This document shows positions 22,875-32,500 of a DNA stretch of 64,000 bases, piece after piece; the first letter of the stretch is position 1, and each line of letters opens with the position of its first letter. The notes beneath the pieces were generated by a model. That model was given only the letters and a program-made list of their open reading frames with translations, searched no databases and was not told where the DNA came from. The translations under genes were made by a program, and so were the position numbers. Location of the stretch: the NCBI GenBank assembly GCA_035945115.1, contig DASZAN010000221.1:1-64000 (forward strand), written 5' to 3'. The stretch is from DAHUYF01 sp035945115. Lineage in GTDB: Bacteria; Pseudomonadota; Alphaproteobacteria; ATCC43930; CGMCC-115725.

Positions 22875-24995
22875 ATGGAACTCTCTCACACCCGCAGGCG
22901 GATGCCGGTCGCGACCATGACCGATCCCAGGATCGTCGGTCCCGCCATCATCGAGGCTTTCAAGAAGCTCGATCCGCGTGTTATGGTTCGCAATCCCGTG
23001 ATGTTCACGGTCGAGGTTGTCTCGGCCCTGACGACGCTGCTTCTCATCCGCGACGTCATCAGCGGCACCGGCCATTACGGCTTCGCCTTCCAGATCAATC
23101 TCTGGCTCTGGTTCACCGTCCTCTTCGCCAACTTCGCCGAAGCCGTGGCGGAAGGCCGCGGCAAGGCGCAAGCGGCAACCTTGCGCAAGAGCAAGACCGA
23201 GACGACGGCCAAGCTGCTCGGTAACGGCAGTTCGACCTGGCGCCAAGTGGCTGCCACCTCGCTCAGGCCAGGCCAAGTCGTGCTCGTCGAGGCCGGCGAC
23301 ATCATCCCGAGCGACGGCGAGGTGATCGAGGGCGTGGCCTCCGTCAACGAAGCGGCGATCACCGGCGAATCGGCGCCGGTCATCCGCGAGAGCGGCGGCG
23401 ACCGCTCGGCGGTGACCGGCGGCACACAGGTGATCTCCGACTGGATCAAGGTGAAGATCACGGCGGCGCCGGGCTCGACCTTCCTCGACCGCATGATCGC
23501 CCTCGTCGAAGGTGCGGAGCGGCAGAAGACGCCCAACGAGATCGCGCTCAACATCCTGCTGGCGGGCATGACGATCATCTTCGTCTTCGCCGTCGCCACC
23601 ATCCCGAGCTTTGCCTCTTACGCCGGCGGCAGCCTTTCCGTGCTCGTGCTGGTGGCGCTCTTCGTAACGCTAATTCCCACCACCATCGGCGCGCTCTTGT
23701 CGGCGATCGGCATCGCCGGCATGGACCGGCTCGTGCGCTTCAATGTGCTCGCCATGTCCGGCCGCGCCGTCGAAGCGGCGGGCGATGTCGACACGCTGCT
23801 CCTCGACAAGACCGGCACCATCACGCTCGGCAATCGCCAGGCGACCGAATTCATTCCGCTGCCGGGGATCAACGACCGCGATCTCGCCGACGCGGCACAG
23901 CTCGCCTCGCTTTCCGACGAGACGCCGGAAGGCCGCTCGATCGTCGTGCTGGCCAAGGAGAAATACAACATCCGCGGCCGCGACATGGCACCGCTCAATG
24001 CGCACTTCATTCCGTTCTCGGCGCAGACGCGGATCAGCGGCATCGATGTCGAGAGCTCCTCGATCCGCAAAGGCGCGGTCGACGCGGTCATCGGCTATGT
24101 CCAAGGACTCGCCACTCCCTCGATCGTCGCGAGTACGCGCGGTAGCGCGGCGGTGGCGCGCGCGCTGCCGGCCGATGGCACGGTGCGCGAGCTCAGTACG
24201 ATCGCCGAGCGCATCGCCAAGCAGGGCGGCACGCCGCTTGCCGTCGCCAAGGACGGCCGATTGCTCGGCGTCATCCGTCTCAAGGACATCGTCAAGGGCG
24301 GCATCCGCGAGCGCTTCGCGGCGCTGCGCAAGATGGGCATCCGCACCGTGATGATCACCGGCGACAACCCGCTCACCGCCGCGGCCATCGCCGCCGAATC
24401 CGGCGTCGACGATTTCCTGGCGCAAGCGACGCCGGAGACGAAGCTGAAGCTCATCCGCGACGAGCAGGGCAAGGGCAAGCTGGTGGCGATGTGCGGCGAC
24501 GGCACCAACGACGCACCGGCGCTCGCCCAAGCCGATGTCGGCGTCGCCATGAACACGGGCACCATGGCGGCGCGCGAGGCCGGCAACATGGTCGATCTCG
24601 ACAGCGATCCCACCAAGCTCATCGAGATCGTCGAGATCGGCAAGCAGTTGCTGATGACGCGCGGTGCTCTCACCACTTTCTCCATCGCCAACGACGTCGC
24701 CAAGTACTTCGCCATCATTCCCGCGATGTTCATCGCGCTTTATCCCCAACTCCAGGCGCTCAACGTCATGCACCTCGCGACGCCGCAAAGCGCCATCCTC
24801 TCGGCGATCATCTTCAACGCGCTCATCATCATCGCGCTCATTCCGTTGGCGCTGCGGGGCGTGGCCTATCGGCCGCTCGGCGCCGCCAGCATCTTGCGCC
24901 GCAATCTTCTCATCTACGGCCTCGGCGGCATCGTCGTGCCGTTCGTCGGCATCAAGCTCATCGACATGTTCGTGTCCGCCGTCGGCCTTGCGTGA
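22875..24995 (+). CDS. kdpB: K+-transporting P-type ATPase subunit KdpB
   Basis: This 706-residue P-type ATPase hydrolyses ATP to drive K+ uptake. The actuator motif ITGES, the phosphorylation motif LLDKTGTITLGNR (Asp near residue 311), the nucleotide-binding region and the hinge MCGDGTNDAPALAQADVGVA are all intact. Spans surround these as in the family. The N-terminus has about 15 residues before the conserved DPRIVGPAIIEAFKKLDP; the start could be the ATG 14 codons later. Membership of the kdp operon is clear from spacing (20 bases after kdpA). Confidence 0.97.
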   Translation: MELSHTRRRMPVATMTDPRIVGPAIIEAFKKLDPRVMVRNPVMFTVEVVSALTTLLLIRDVISGTGHYGFAFQINLWLWFTVLFANFAEAVAEGRGKAQAATLRKSKTETTAKLLGNGSSTWRQVAATSLRPGQVVLVEAGDIIPSDGEVIEGVASVNEAAITGESAPVIRESGGDRSAVTGGTQVISDWIKVKITAAPGSTFLDRMIALVEGAERQKTPNEIALNILLAGMTIIFVFAVATIPSFASYAGGSLSVLVLVALFVTLIPTTIGALLSAIGIAGMDRLVRFNVLAMSGRAVEAAGDVDTLLLDKTGTITLGNRQATEFIPLPGINDRDLADAAQLASLSDETPEGRSIVVLAKEKYNIRGRDMAPLNAHFIPFSAQTRISGIDVESSSIRKGAVDAVIGYVQGLATPSIVASTRGSAAVARALPADGTVRELSTIAERIAKQGGTPLAVAKDGRLLGVIRLKDIVKGGIRERFAALRKMGIRTVMITGDNPLTAAAIAAESGVDDFLAQATPETKLKLIRDEQGKGKLVAMCGDGTNDAPALAQADVGVAMNTGTMAAREAGNMVDLDSDPTKLIEIVEIGKQLLMTRGALTTFSIANDVAKYFAIIPAMFIALYPQLQALNVMHLATPQSAILSAIIFNALIIIALIPLALRGVAYRPLGAASILRRNLLIYGLGGIVVPFVGIKLIDMFVSAVGLA

Positions 24996-25005
24996 GGACT
25001 GACCC

Positions 25006-25614
25006 ATGGTAAAGCAAATCCGCCCCGCCATCGTCATGATCATCGCCATGACGATCATCACCGGCCTCATCTATCCCTTGGGCATGACCGGGATCGCACA
25101 GCTCGTCTTTCCCTATCAGGCGAATGGCAGCCTGATTGAAAAGGAGGGCAAGGTGATCGGCTCCGCGCTCATCGGCCAGAACTTCGCCGATGAGAAGTAT
25201 TTCCACGGCCGCCCCTCCGCGACGACGCAGCCCGACCCCAAGGATCCAACCAAGACCGTGCCGGTGCCTTACGCGGCCGACAATTCGGCGGGCTCCAATG
25301 CAGGCCCCACCTCGAAGGCGCTCGTCGACCGCGTCAGCGAGGATGGCGGCAAGCTCAAGGCGGAGAACCCATCGATGCCGATCCCGGTTGATCTCGTCAC
25401 CACCTCGGCGAGCGGGCTCGATCCCGACATCACGCCGGCGGGCGCCCTCTTCCAGGTGCCACGAGTCGCCAAGGCCCGCAGCCTGACCGAGGTGCAGGTG
25501 CAAGAGCTCGTCGCCGCCCATGTCGAGGACCGCTTGGTCGGCGTCATCGGCGAGCCGCACGTCAACGTGCTGAAGCTCAACCTCGCGCTCGATGCGCTGG
25601 CAGCGCGGAAGTAA
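25006..25614 (+). CDS. kdpC: K+-transporting ATPase subunit KdpC
   Basis: This 202-residue subunit has one N-terminal membrane span (IVMIIAMTIITGLIYPLGMT) and a periplasmic domain with GSALIGQNFADEKYFHGRPSA and the conserved SASGLDPDITPAGA and DVxxLVxxHVEDR-like segment (VQELVAAHVEDRLVG). It acts as a catalytic chaperone that raises the ATP affinity of KdpB. It follows kdpB by 10 bases; 48 bases then separate it from kdpD. Confidence 0.96.
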   Translation: MVKQIRPAIVMIIAMTIITGLIYPLGMTGIAQLVFPYQANGSLIEKEGKVIGSALIGQNFADEKYFHGRPSATTQPDPKDPTKTVPVPYAADNSAGSNAGPTSKALVDRVSEDGGKLKAENPSMPIPVDLVTTSASGLDPDITPAGALFQVPRVAKARSLTEVQVQELVAAHVEDRLVGVIGEPHVNVLKLNLALDALAARK

Positions 25615-25662
25615 TGCCAGCAGCGTGCGTCCGAGGAGTCGAAGGTGTAACCTGATGCGGCG

Positions 25663-28386
25663 ATGAGCGAGACGCGATCGGATCGAGCCAACCGACCTTC
25701 GCCCGAGGCGTTGCTAAAGGCGGCGGCGCAGGAGACGCGCGGCCGCCTCAAGGTGTTTCTAGGTGCCGCGCCCGGAGTCGGGAAGACTTACGAGATGCTC
25801 GCCACCGCGCAGGCGAAGCGAGGCGACGGCATCGATGTCGTCGTCGGGATCGTCGAAACCCACGGCCGCAAGGAAACGGAGGCGCTCCTCACTGGGCTTG
25901 ACGCGGTTCCGCGGCGGCGCATCGAATACAAAGGCCGCTTTCTCGATGAGATGGATCTCGATGCCATCCTGAAGCGCCGGCCCAAGCTCGTGTTGGTTGA
26001 CGAGCTCGCGCATACCAACGCCCCCGGCAGCCGCCATCCCAAGCGCTACATGGACGTGGAGGAGCTGCTGGCGGCAGGCATCGACGTCTACACCACGCTC
26101 AACATCCAGCATGTCGAGAGCCTCAACGACGTCGTCGCCAAGATCACACGCATCCGCGTGCGCGAGACGGTACCGGATTCGGTGATCGACCGCGCCGACG
26201 ACGTCGAAGTGGTCGATCTCACCCCGGAAGACCTGATCCAGCGCCTCAAGGAGGGCAAGGTCTATGTGCCGCACCAGGCGGAACGCGCCATCCGCCACTA
26301 TTTCGCGCCCGGCAATCTGACGGCACTGCGCGAGCTGGCGCTCCGGCGTACGGCGCAGCGGGTCGACGAGCAGATGGTCACGTATATGCGCGCCCACGCG
26401 ATCCCCGGCCCCTGGGCCGCGAGCGAGCGCGTGCTCGTCTGCGTCAATGAAGATCCGCAGGGTGCGGCGGTCGTGCGCTATGCGCGCCGACTCGCCGATC
26501 GCCTGCGCGCGCCGTGGACGGCGATCTATGTGGAGACCTCGCGCTCGCAGCGGCTCGACGACAAGGAGCGCGACCGCGTCGCCGAGTGGCTGCGCCTTGC
26601 CGAGCGCTTGGGCGGCGAGCCCGTGACCGTGCCAGGGGCCGATATCGGCAGCGGCATCATCGATTACGCCACGGAAAACAACTGCACCCACATCGTCATC
26701 GCCAAGTCGCGGCGCTCGCGTTGGTCGGAGCTGCTCCGAGGCTCCACGACATATCGCCTCATCCGCCGCGCCGGCGACATCAGCGTCCATGTCATCGCCG
26801 AGCCGCGCGCAGCGGCGGAGCCGGCCGCAGGTGGCGCGTCGACGGAAGCGGTCGAAACCGCCGCGCCGGGCGAGACCTTCGATCCCTGGCCTTACGCGGG
26901 AAGTGTCGCCTTCGTTGCCGCGGCGCTGGGCGTCGGCCTCGTTCTTCAACACATACTCGCCGTCTCGAATATCGCGCTCGTCTTCCTGACGGCGGTTCTG
27001 GCGAGCGCGATCGCCTACGGACTTTGGGCCGCGCTCTTCGCCTGTCTCGTCAGCGTGCTTGCCTACAATTTCTTCTTCTTGCCGCCGCTCTACACCTTCA
27101 CCATCGCCGATCCCGAGAACGTGGTGGCGCTCTTCTTCTTCGCCGTCGTCGCGGTGGTGGCGAGCAATCTCGCCTCGCGCGTGCGGGCACAAGCGGTGAC
27201 GGCGCAGCAGCGCGCCAAGACGACCGAGGACCTTTACCTCTTCAGCCGCAAGCTCGCCGGTGCCGTCAGTCTCGACGATCTTCTGTGGGCCACCGCCTAT
27301 CAAATCGCGCTGATGCTCAAGGTCCGCGTCGTGCTGCTGCTGCCCGAGGGTGAGAGCGTCGCCGTGCGCGCGGGCTACCCGCCCGAAGACGAGCTCGATG
27401 CCGCCGACATCGCCGCCGCCAAATGGTGCTGGGAGAACAATCGGCCGGCGGGCCGCGGCGCCGACACGCTCCCTGGCGCGCGGCGCCTCTTCCTGCCCAT
27501 GCGCACCGGCCGCGGCGCCCTCGGCGTCGTCGGCCTCGACAGCGACCATCCGGGTCCGCTGCTGACGCCCGATCAGCGCCGCCTTTTTGACGCGCTCGCG
27601 GACCAGGCGGCGCTCGCGATCGAGCGCGTCAACCTCGCGCAAGCGGTGGACGAGGCGCGGCTGGCAGCAGAGAGCGAGCGGCTCCGCTCGGCGCTTCTCA
27701 CTTCCATATCACATGATCTGCGCACGCCGCTCGCCTCGATTCTGGGATCGGCAACGAGCCTCAGGAACTACCGCAACTCGCTCGACGATGCGGCGCAGGC
27801 AGAGCTCATCGGTACCATTCAGGAGGAAGCGGAGCGGCTCAACCGCTTCATCGGCAATCTCCTCGACATGACGCGTCTCGAATCGGGGGCGATCGAGCCG
27901 CGTGCCGAGGCGGTCGATCTCGCCGACGTCGTCGGCAGCGCCCTCGGGCGGGCGGGCAAGGTGCTGGCCGCGCATCGGGTCGAGGTCGATCTCGCGCCCG
28001 ATCTGCCGATGCTGCGGCTCGATCCCGTTCTGCTCGAGCAAGTGTTGTTCAACGTCCTCGACAATGCCGCCAAATACGCGCCCGCTGGAACCGGCGTGCG
28101 GCTCGAGGCGCGAGCCGGGCTCAACAGCGTCCTGCTGCGCGTCATGGACCGCGGCGACGGCATTCCGCCCACCGATCTCGAACGCATCTTCGACAAGTTC
28201 TATCGCGTTCACGCCGCCGATCGCCAACGCGCTGGCACCGGCCTGGGACTCGCCATCTGCCGCGGCTTCGTCGAGGCGATGGGTGGCACGATCATCGCGG
28301 GCAATCGCGATGATGGGCCGGGCGCCGTCTTCACCATCACCCTTCCGGTGTCGGCCGAGGGTACTGCCGAAAGGACCGCTGCATGA
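25663..28386 (+). CDS. kdpD: K+ sensor histidine kinase KdpD
   Basis: This 907-residue sensor has the full KdpD order: N-terminal KdpD domain with Walker A GAAPGVGKT (near residue 31) and LVDELAHTNAPGSRHPKRY, a universal-stress-like domain (to about 385), four closely spaced membrane spans (about 400-500), GAF-like domain, HisKA with phospho-acceptor His in SISHDLRTPLASILGS (near 684) and HATPase_c ending GTGLGLAICRGFVEAMGG. It responds to low K+ or ionic strength and phosphorylates KdpE. The stop overlaps the kdpE start by 4 bases. Confidence 0.96.
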   Translation: MSETRSDRANRPSPEALLKAAAQETRGRLKVFLGAAPGVGKTYEMLATAQAKRGDGIDVVVGIVETHGRKETEALLTGLDAVPRRRIEYKGRFLDEMDLDAILKRRPKLVLVDELAHTNAPGSRHPKRYMDVEELLAAGIDVYTTLNIQHVESLNDVVAKITRIRVRETVPDSVIDRADDVEVVDLTPEDLIQRLKEGKVYVPHQAERAIRHYFAPGNLTALRELALRRTAQRVDEQMVTYMRAHAIPGPWAASERVLVCVNEDPQGAAVVRYARRLADRLRAPWTAIYVETSRSQRLDDKERDRVAEWLRLAERLGGEPVTVPGADIGSGIIDYATENNCTHIVIAKSRRSRWSELLRGSTTYRLIRRAGDISVHVIAEPRAAAEPAAGGASTEAVETAAPGETFDPWPYAGSVAFVAAALGVGLVLQHILAVSNIALVFLTAVLASAIAYGLWAALFACLVSVLAYNFFFLPPLYTFTIADPENVVALFFFAVVAVVASNLASRVRAQAVTAQQRAKTTEDLYLFSRKLAGAVSLDDLLWATAYQIALMLKVRVVLLLPEGESVAVRAGYPPEDELDAADIAAAKWCWENNRPAGRGADTLPGARRLFLPMRTGRGALGVVGLDSDHPGPLLTPDQRRLFDALADQAALAIERVNLAQAVDEARLAAESERLRSALLTSISHDLRTPLASILGSATSLRNYRNSLDDAAQAELIGTIQEEAERLNRFIGNLLDMTRLESGAIEPRAEAVDLADVVGSALGRAGKVLAAHRVEVDLAPDLPMLRLDPVLLEQVLFNVLDNAAKYAPAGTGVRLEARAGLNSVLLRVMDRGDGIPPTDLERIFDKFYRVHAADRQRAGTGLGLAICRGFVEAMGGTIIAGNRDDGPGAVFTITLPVSAEGTAERTAA

Positions 28387-29081
28387 CGGCGGCGTCGCTC
28401 CCCTCGCGTGTTCTCGTCGTCGACGACGAGCCGGCGATCCGCCGCTTCCTTCGCACCAGCCTCGGCGCGCATGGTTATCAGGTCGACGAAGCCGCCGACG
28501 GCCACGCCGCGCTCGACCTGCTGCGCCGCAGCCCGCCGGACGTGCTCGTTCTCGATCTGGGATTGCCCGACCTCGACGGCTTCGAGCTGCTGCGGCGGCT
28601 TCGCGCAAGCGGGTCCGCGCTTCCCGTCATCGTGCTCTCGAGCCGGGCGGACGAGAAGGGCAAGGTCGAGGCGCTCGATCTCGGCGCCGACGACTACGTG
28701 ACGAAGCCCTTCGGCATCGACGAGCTCTTGGCCCGCATCCGCGCCGCGCTCCGCCACCGCCTGCAGCAGCAGGGCGAAAAGCCGGTGTTCCGCAGCGGCG
28801 ATCTCAGCGTCGATCTCGTGCGCCGGATCGTCACCGTCCGCGGCGAGGATATCAAACTATCGCCGCGGGAATATGATCTCCTCCGGCTCCTCGTCGCCCA
28901 TGCCGGCAAAGTGCTGACGCACAATTTTCTCCTGCGCGAGCTCTGGGGCGCGGAGAGCGACGTTCAGTACCTCCGCATCTACATCCGCGCGCTCAGGCAG
29001 AAGATCGAAGCCGATCCCGAGCAACCGCGCCACATCATCACCGAGCAGGGCGTGGGCTATCGCCTGCGCGTCGCCGAGTGA
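28383..29081 (+). CDS. kdpE: K+-responsive response regulator KdpE
   Basis: This 232-residue OmpR-type regulator has a receiver domain (VLVVDDEPAIRRFLR, phospho-Asp in LVLDLGLPDLDG near residue 58, Lys in YVTKPFG) and a C-terminal winged helix (SPREYDLLRLLVAHAG ... YLRIYIRALRQKIE). It activates kdp genes at low K+. AT-rich direct repeats of the kind seen at 20742-20794 are plausible targets, and three related sites lie upstream. The stop overlaps the following PTS gene. Confidence 0.95.
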   Translation: MTAASLPSRVLVVDDEPAIRRFLRTSLGAHGYQVDEAADGHAALDLLRRSPPDVLVLDLGLPDLDGFELLRRLRASGSALPVIVLSSRADEKGKVEALDLGADDYVTKPFGIDELLARIRAALRHRLQQQGEKPVFRSGDLSVDLVRRIVTVRGEDIKLSPREYDLLRLLVAHAGKVLTHNFLLRELWGAESDVQYLRIYIRALRQKIEADPEQPRHIITEQGVGYRLRVAE

Positions 29082-29086
29082 CAGTG

Positions 29087-29533
29087 ATGAAGCTTACGGA
29101 TTTCCTTGAGCGCGAGAGCATCGTTCTCAGCTTGCGCGCGGGCAACAAGGGCGCGGTTATGAACACGCTCGCCAAGCGCGCGGCGACGCGCCTCAAGCTT
29201 CCGGTCGAAGCCGTCGCGGCGCCGCTGCTCGCTCGCGAGGCGCTGGGCTCCACCGGAATCGGCCGCGGCATCGCCCTTCCCCATGCGCGGATCACCACTC
29301 TCTCCCGCCCCTTCGGTCTCCTTGCGCGCCTCGAGAAACCGGTCGACTTCGCCGCCATCGACGATGAGCCAGTCGACCTCGTTTTCCTCCTGCTAACGCC
29401 GGAGAACGCCGGGCGCGAGCACCTCGCCGCGCTCGCCGCCGTCTCGCGCGTGCTGCGCGACGGTGCCGTGGCCCGTCGCCTCCGCGCGGCACGCGACGCC
29501 GGCGAGATCTATGCGTGCTTCGAGAACGCCTGA
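29087..29533 (+). CDS. PTS IIA(Ntr)-like protein in the kdp operon
   Basis: This 148-residue protein has the EIIA fold of the mannitol/fructose and nitrogen families: MKLTDFLERESIVLSLRAGN, LLAREALGSTGIGRGIALPHAR with the phosphorylatable His near residue 67, and LVFLLLTPENAGREHLAALA. In E. coli the unphosphorylated PtsN binds KdpD and stimulates kdp expression. Here such a protein is translationally linked to kdpE (an in-frame GTG at 29078 even overlaps its stop), so a dedicated KdpD modulator is likely. Whether a separate ptsN exists cannot be seen. The ATG is preferred from family N-termini. Confidence 0.85.
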   Translation: MKLTDFLERESIVLSLRAGNKGAVMNTLAKRAATRLKLPVEAVAAPLLAREALGSTGIGRGIALPHARITTLSRPFGLLARLEKPVDFAAIDDEPVDLVFLLLTPENAGREHLAALAAVSRVLRDGAVARRLRAARDAGEIYACFENA

Positions 29534-29535
29534 CG

Positions 29536-32500
29536 TCAGTAGTCGAGCTTCCAGTTGAGGCCGATGCCGGTGCCGGTGTCTTGGCCCGTCGTGGTGTCGA
29601 CGCTGATGTGGCGTGTGACATCGATCTGCACGTCGACGCTGCTCGAGCCCGCACCCAGCCCTTGCGTTACGCCGACATAGACACCATTCGCCACATATTT
29701 GCCGGCGCTCACCGCTGTGCCCGTTGGGCTCGTCGCGCCGGCGCCGGCGGGCAGCGGCACGCTGCCGATCCCGGCGGTCGGGAAGGCGCTGGGAATCCCA
29801 GCGGGCGTGCCGGTTTGCGGCGCGTTGACGCCGTTGAGCGCGGAGTTGGGATTGCTGTTGGGGCCGCCCAGCGTCAGCCGGTCGAGTCCCAAGCCCTGGC
29901 GGATGCGGTCGAGCACGCCGGGATCGCCGCCGGTGGCGAGCGACGCGGCAGCCTGGGCAATCTCAAGCCCCTGCGCTGGGCTCAGCTGGCCGATGCTGCT
30001 GCCGAAGAGCACGCGGGCGAGGATCTCGTCCTGCGGCAGCTCCGGCTGCGAGGAAAGCTTGATCGAAGGCTGCGTCGCCGTGCCGGTGATCTGCACGATG
30101 GCAGTGACGCCGGTCGAGCTGACGCGCGCCTCGATGTTGATCTCGGGATCGATGCGGTTGCCGCCCAGGAAGGTGATGGTGCCGCGGGCGATCTGCGCGG
30201 TCTTGCCGACGAAGTCGTAAGTGCCGCGCACCACTTCGAGCTTGCCTTCGAGCACTGGCGCGGCGCTGGTGCCGCTTGCGGCGATGCGGCCCCGCCATTC
30301 GCTATCGAGCCCGCGGCCGCGCACGAACACCTGGCCCGGCAGCTCGACGACGACGTCGAGGGCGACCGCAAGCCGCGGCGCTGGCGCGGTCTTCGCCTCG
30401 GGCGTGGCGATCACCTGACCGGTGGCGCTGTCGATGATGGTGACGGGAATCGGCCGCGCGCTTTGCGGCAAGCGCTCCGGCACGCGAATGTCGGCACGCT
30501 CGACGCGGAGCCGCGCGGCAAAATGCAGCGCGGTGATGTCGCCCGAAAGCTTGAGCGCGCCGCTCACCGTGGCACTCGCGGCGTCGCTTTGGAGAGCGCG
30601 GAATTTCTGCAGCTCGCCGCTGACGTCGAACGCCAACGCGGCGAGATTGACCGCGCCATTGACGCTGAGGCGGCCCTGGGCACCGTCGGTTGCGGCAAAA
30701 TTCTCCAGCACGAGGCGATCGCGATTGCCGACGAGGTCGAAGGAGATGCCGGCGAGCGTGGTGCCGGTCGCCATCGCTTCGTAGCGGCCGTTCCGTACCG
30801 AGAGCTTGCCACTCGCGACAGGCGCGCCCACCGTGCCGGCGACGCTGACATCGATCGTAAAAAGACCGGCGAGCCGGTCCTCGCCAATCGGCAGCAAGTC
30901 GACGAGGTTGGCGAGTTCGCCTTCACCTTCAAGGCGGAGCGACAAGCGCCCTGCGGCCGGCACATGCACCGCAAGCCGCGCCGGATCCATGGAGAGCGGC
31001 GCCTCGCCCGCGAAACCCAAGGCCGCGTTCTTGGGTCCGGCGAGCCGGCCCTTGAGCGTCACCCGCTCGCCCCGCCATTGCGCGGCGACGACGAGGCCGA
31101 GCGGCGGTAGATCGGGCCGTCGCGCCGCAGCGAAGCGGAGTTGTTCGCCATCGATGACAAGCGTCCCCTCCGGCTTCTGCCGCGTGCCCGCAAGGGTAAA
31201 CTCGGCGCCAAGCGTGCCGGAGATGTCGAACTGGCCGACCGGCGCCGAGAGGCTCGCGACCGGCAGATCGCGCACCAGGAGGTGAAGCGCCAAGCCGCTA
31301 CCCTTGACCGCGCCGTCGCCACTGACGCGGCCCGCGCCAAACCCGAGATCGAGATCGACGAAGGCGAGATCGCTGCCGCGGCGAGAGAGCAGCAGAGGAC
31401 GGTGCAACGCGAGCGCGTCAGCGCCCCACTTGGCGATGAGCCGGTTGATCCTGAGCTCCTGTCGTTCCTCGCCCAGGGTCACTGCGGCGGCGGTCGCGAG
31501 CGTGAAGCTCTGCACCGCCTTGCCCCGTGCGGTCACATCGCCGGCAAAGCGCCCGGGACGCTCGCTTTTCCCTTGCAGGCGCAGCTCCTCGACACTGGCC
31601 TCGCCCATGCTCGCGTGGTCGAGCGCGAGGCTCGCGCGACCGGCAGGATTGGCGAAGAGATCGGTGAGATCGGCGCTGACGCGCAGCCGACGCGCGGCGG
31701 CGCCGGCGACGTTGAGATTGCTGCCCTCGAGCGCGAGGCTCGCATTCTGGCCACGGGGCGCGGCAAGCGCGAGCTTGAGGTTGGCGGCGCCGCTGATGTC
31801 CTGGCCCAGAAGCTTCGACCAGACAGAAAGGTCTTTTGCATCACCGGCAATGGTGCCCGCGATCCCGTGGTCTTTGAGGCCGACGGTAAGATCGCCGGCG
31901 AGCCGCGTCTCCGGCCCCTCGAGGCGAAGCTGTGTCAGACGCAGCGTCTCGCCCGGCACGAGCTCGCCGGCGGCGGCGAGCTTGCCGGCGACGCCTTCAC
32001 CGCGGAAAGCGAGATCGAGATCGATGATCGGCCGCTTAGGATTGCGGAAGCGAACCGGCCCCTCGACACGGTAGAGCGTTGCCCCGCCGTACTTGACCGC
32101 CTCCGCCTCGATGCTCGCCGTTGCGGAGAGCGCATCGATGGGACCTGACGCCTCACCGCTGATGCGGGCACGGCCGGCAACGGCATTGCTCAGCGCGGCG
32201 AGCTCGGGAAGCGTGAGGCGATAGCGGGCGGCGATCGCGCCGTCGACGCCGCGTCGTGCCTCACCGGAGAAAGCGAGATGCGCACCCTCGATGGCGATAT
32301 CCGTGGCGCTCAACGCACCGTCGGCGCTCCGCGCGAGCGTCGCGGCAAGACGCGTGTCGCTGCCGAGCAGGCGCGCGCCGATCGTGTCGCTCGGAGGCTG
32401 CTGCAGCGTCCCCGTCAGCGCTCCGTTCACTGCACCTGCCCGATCCGCGCGGACATCCGCATCGAGCGCGAGGCTTCCCGCGAGCGCCGCGCCCGCGAAG

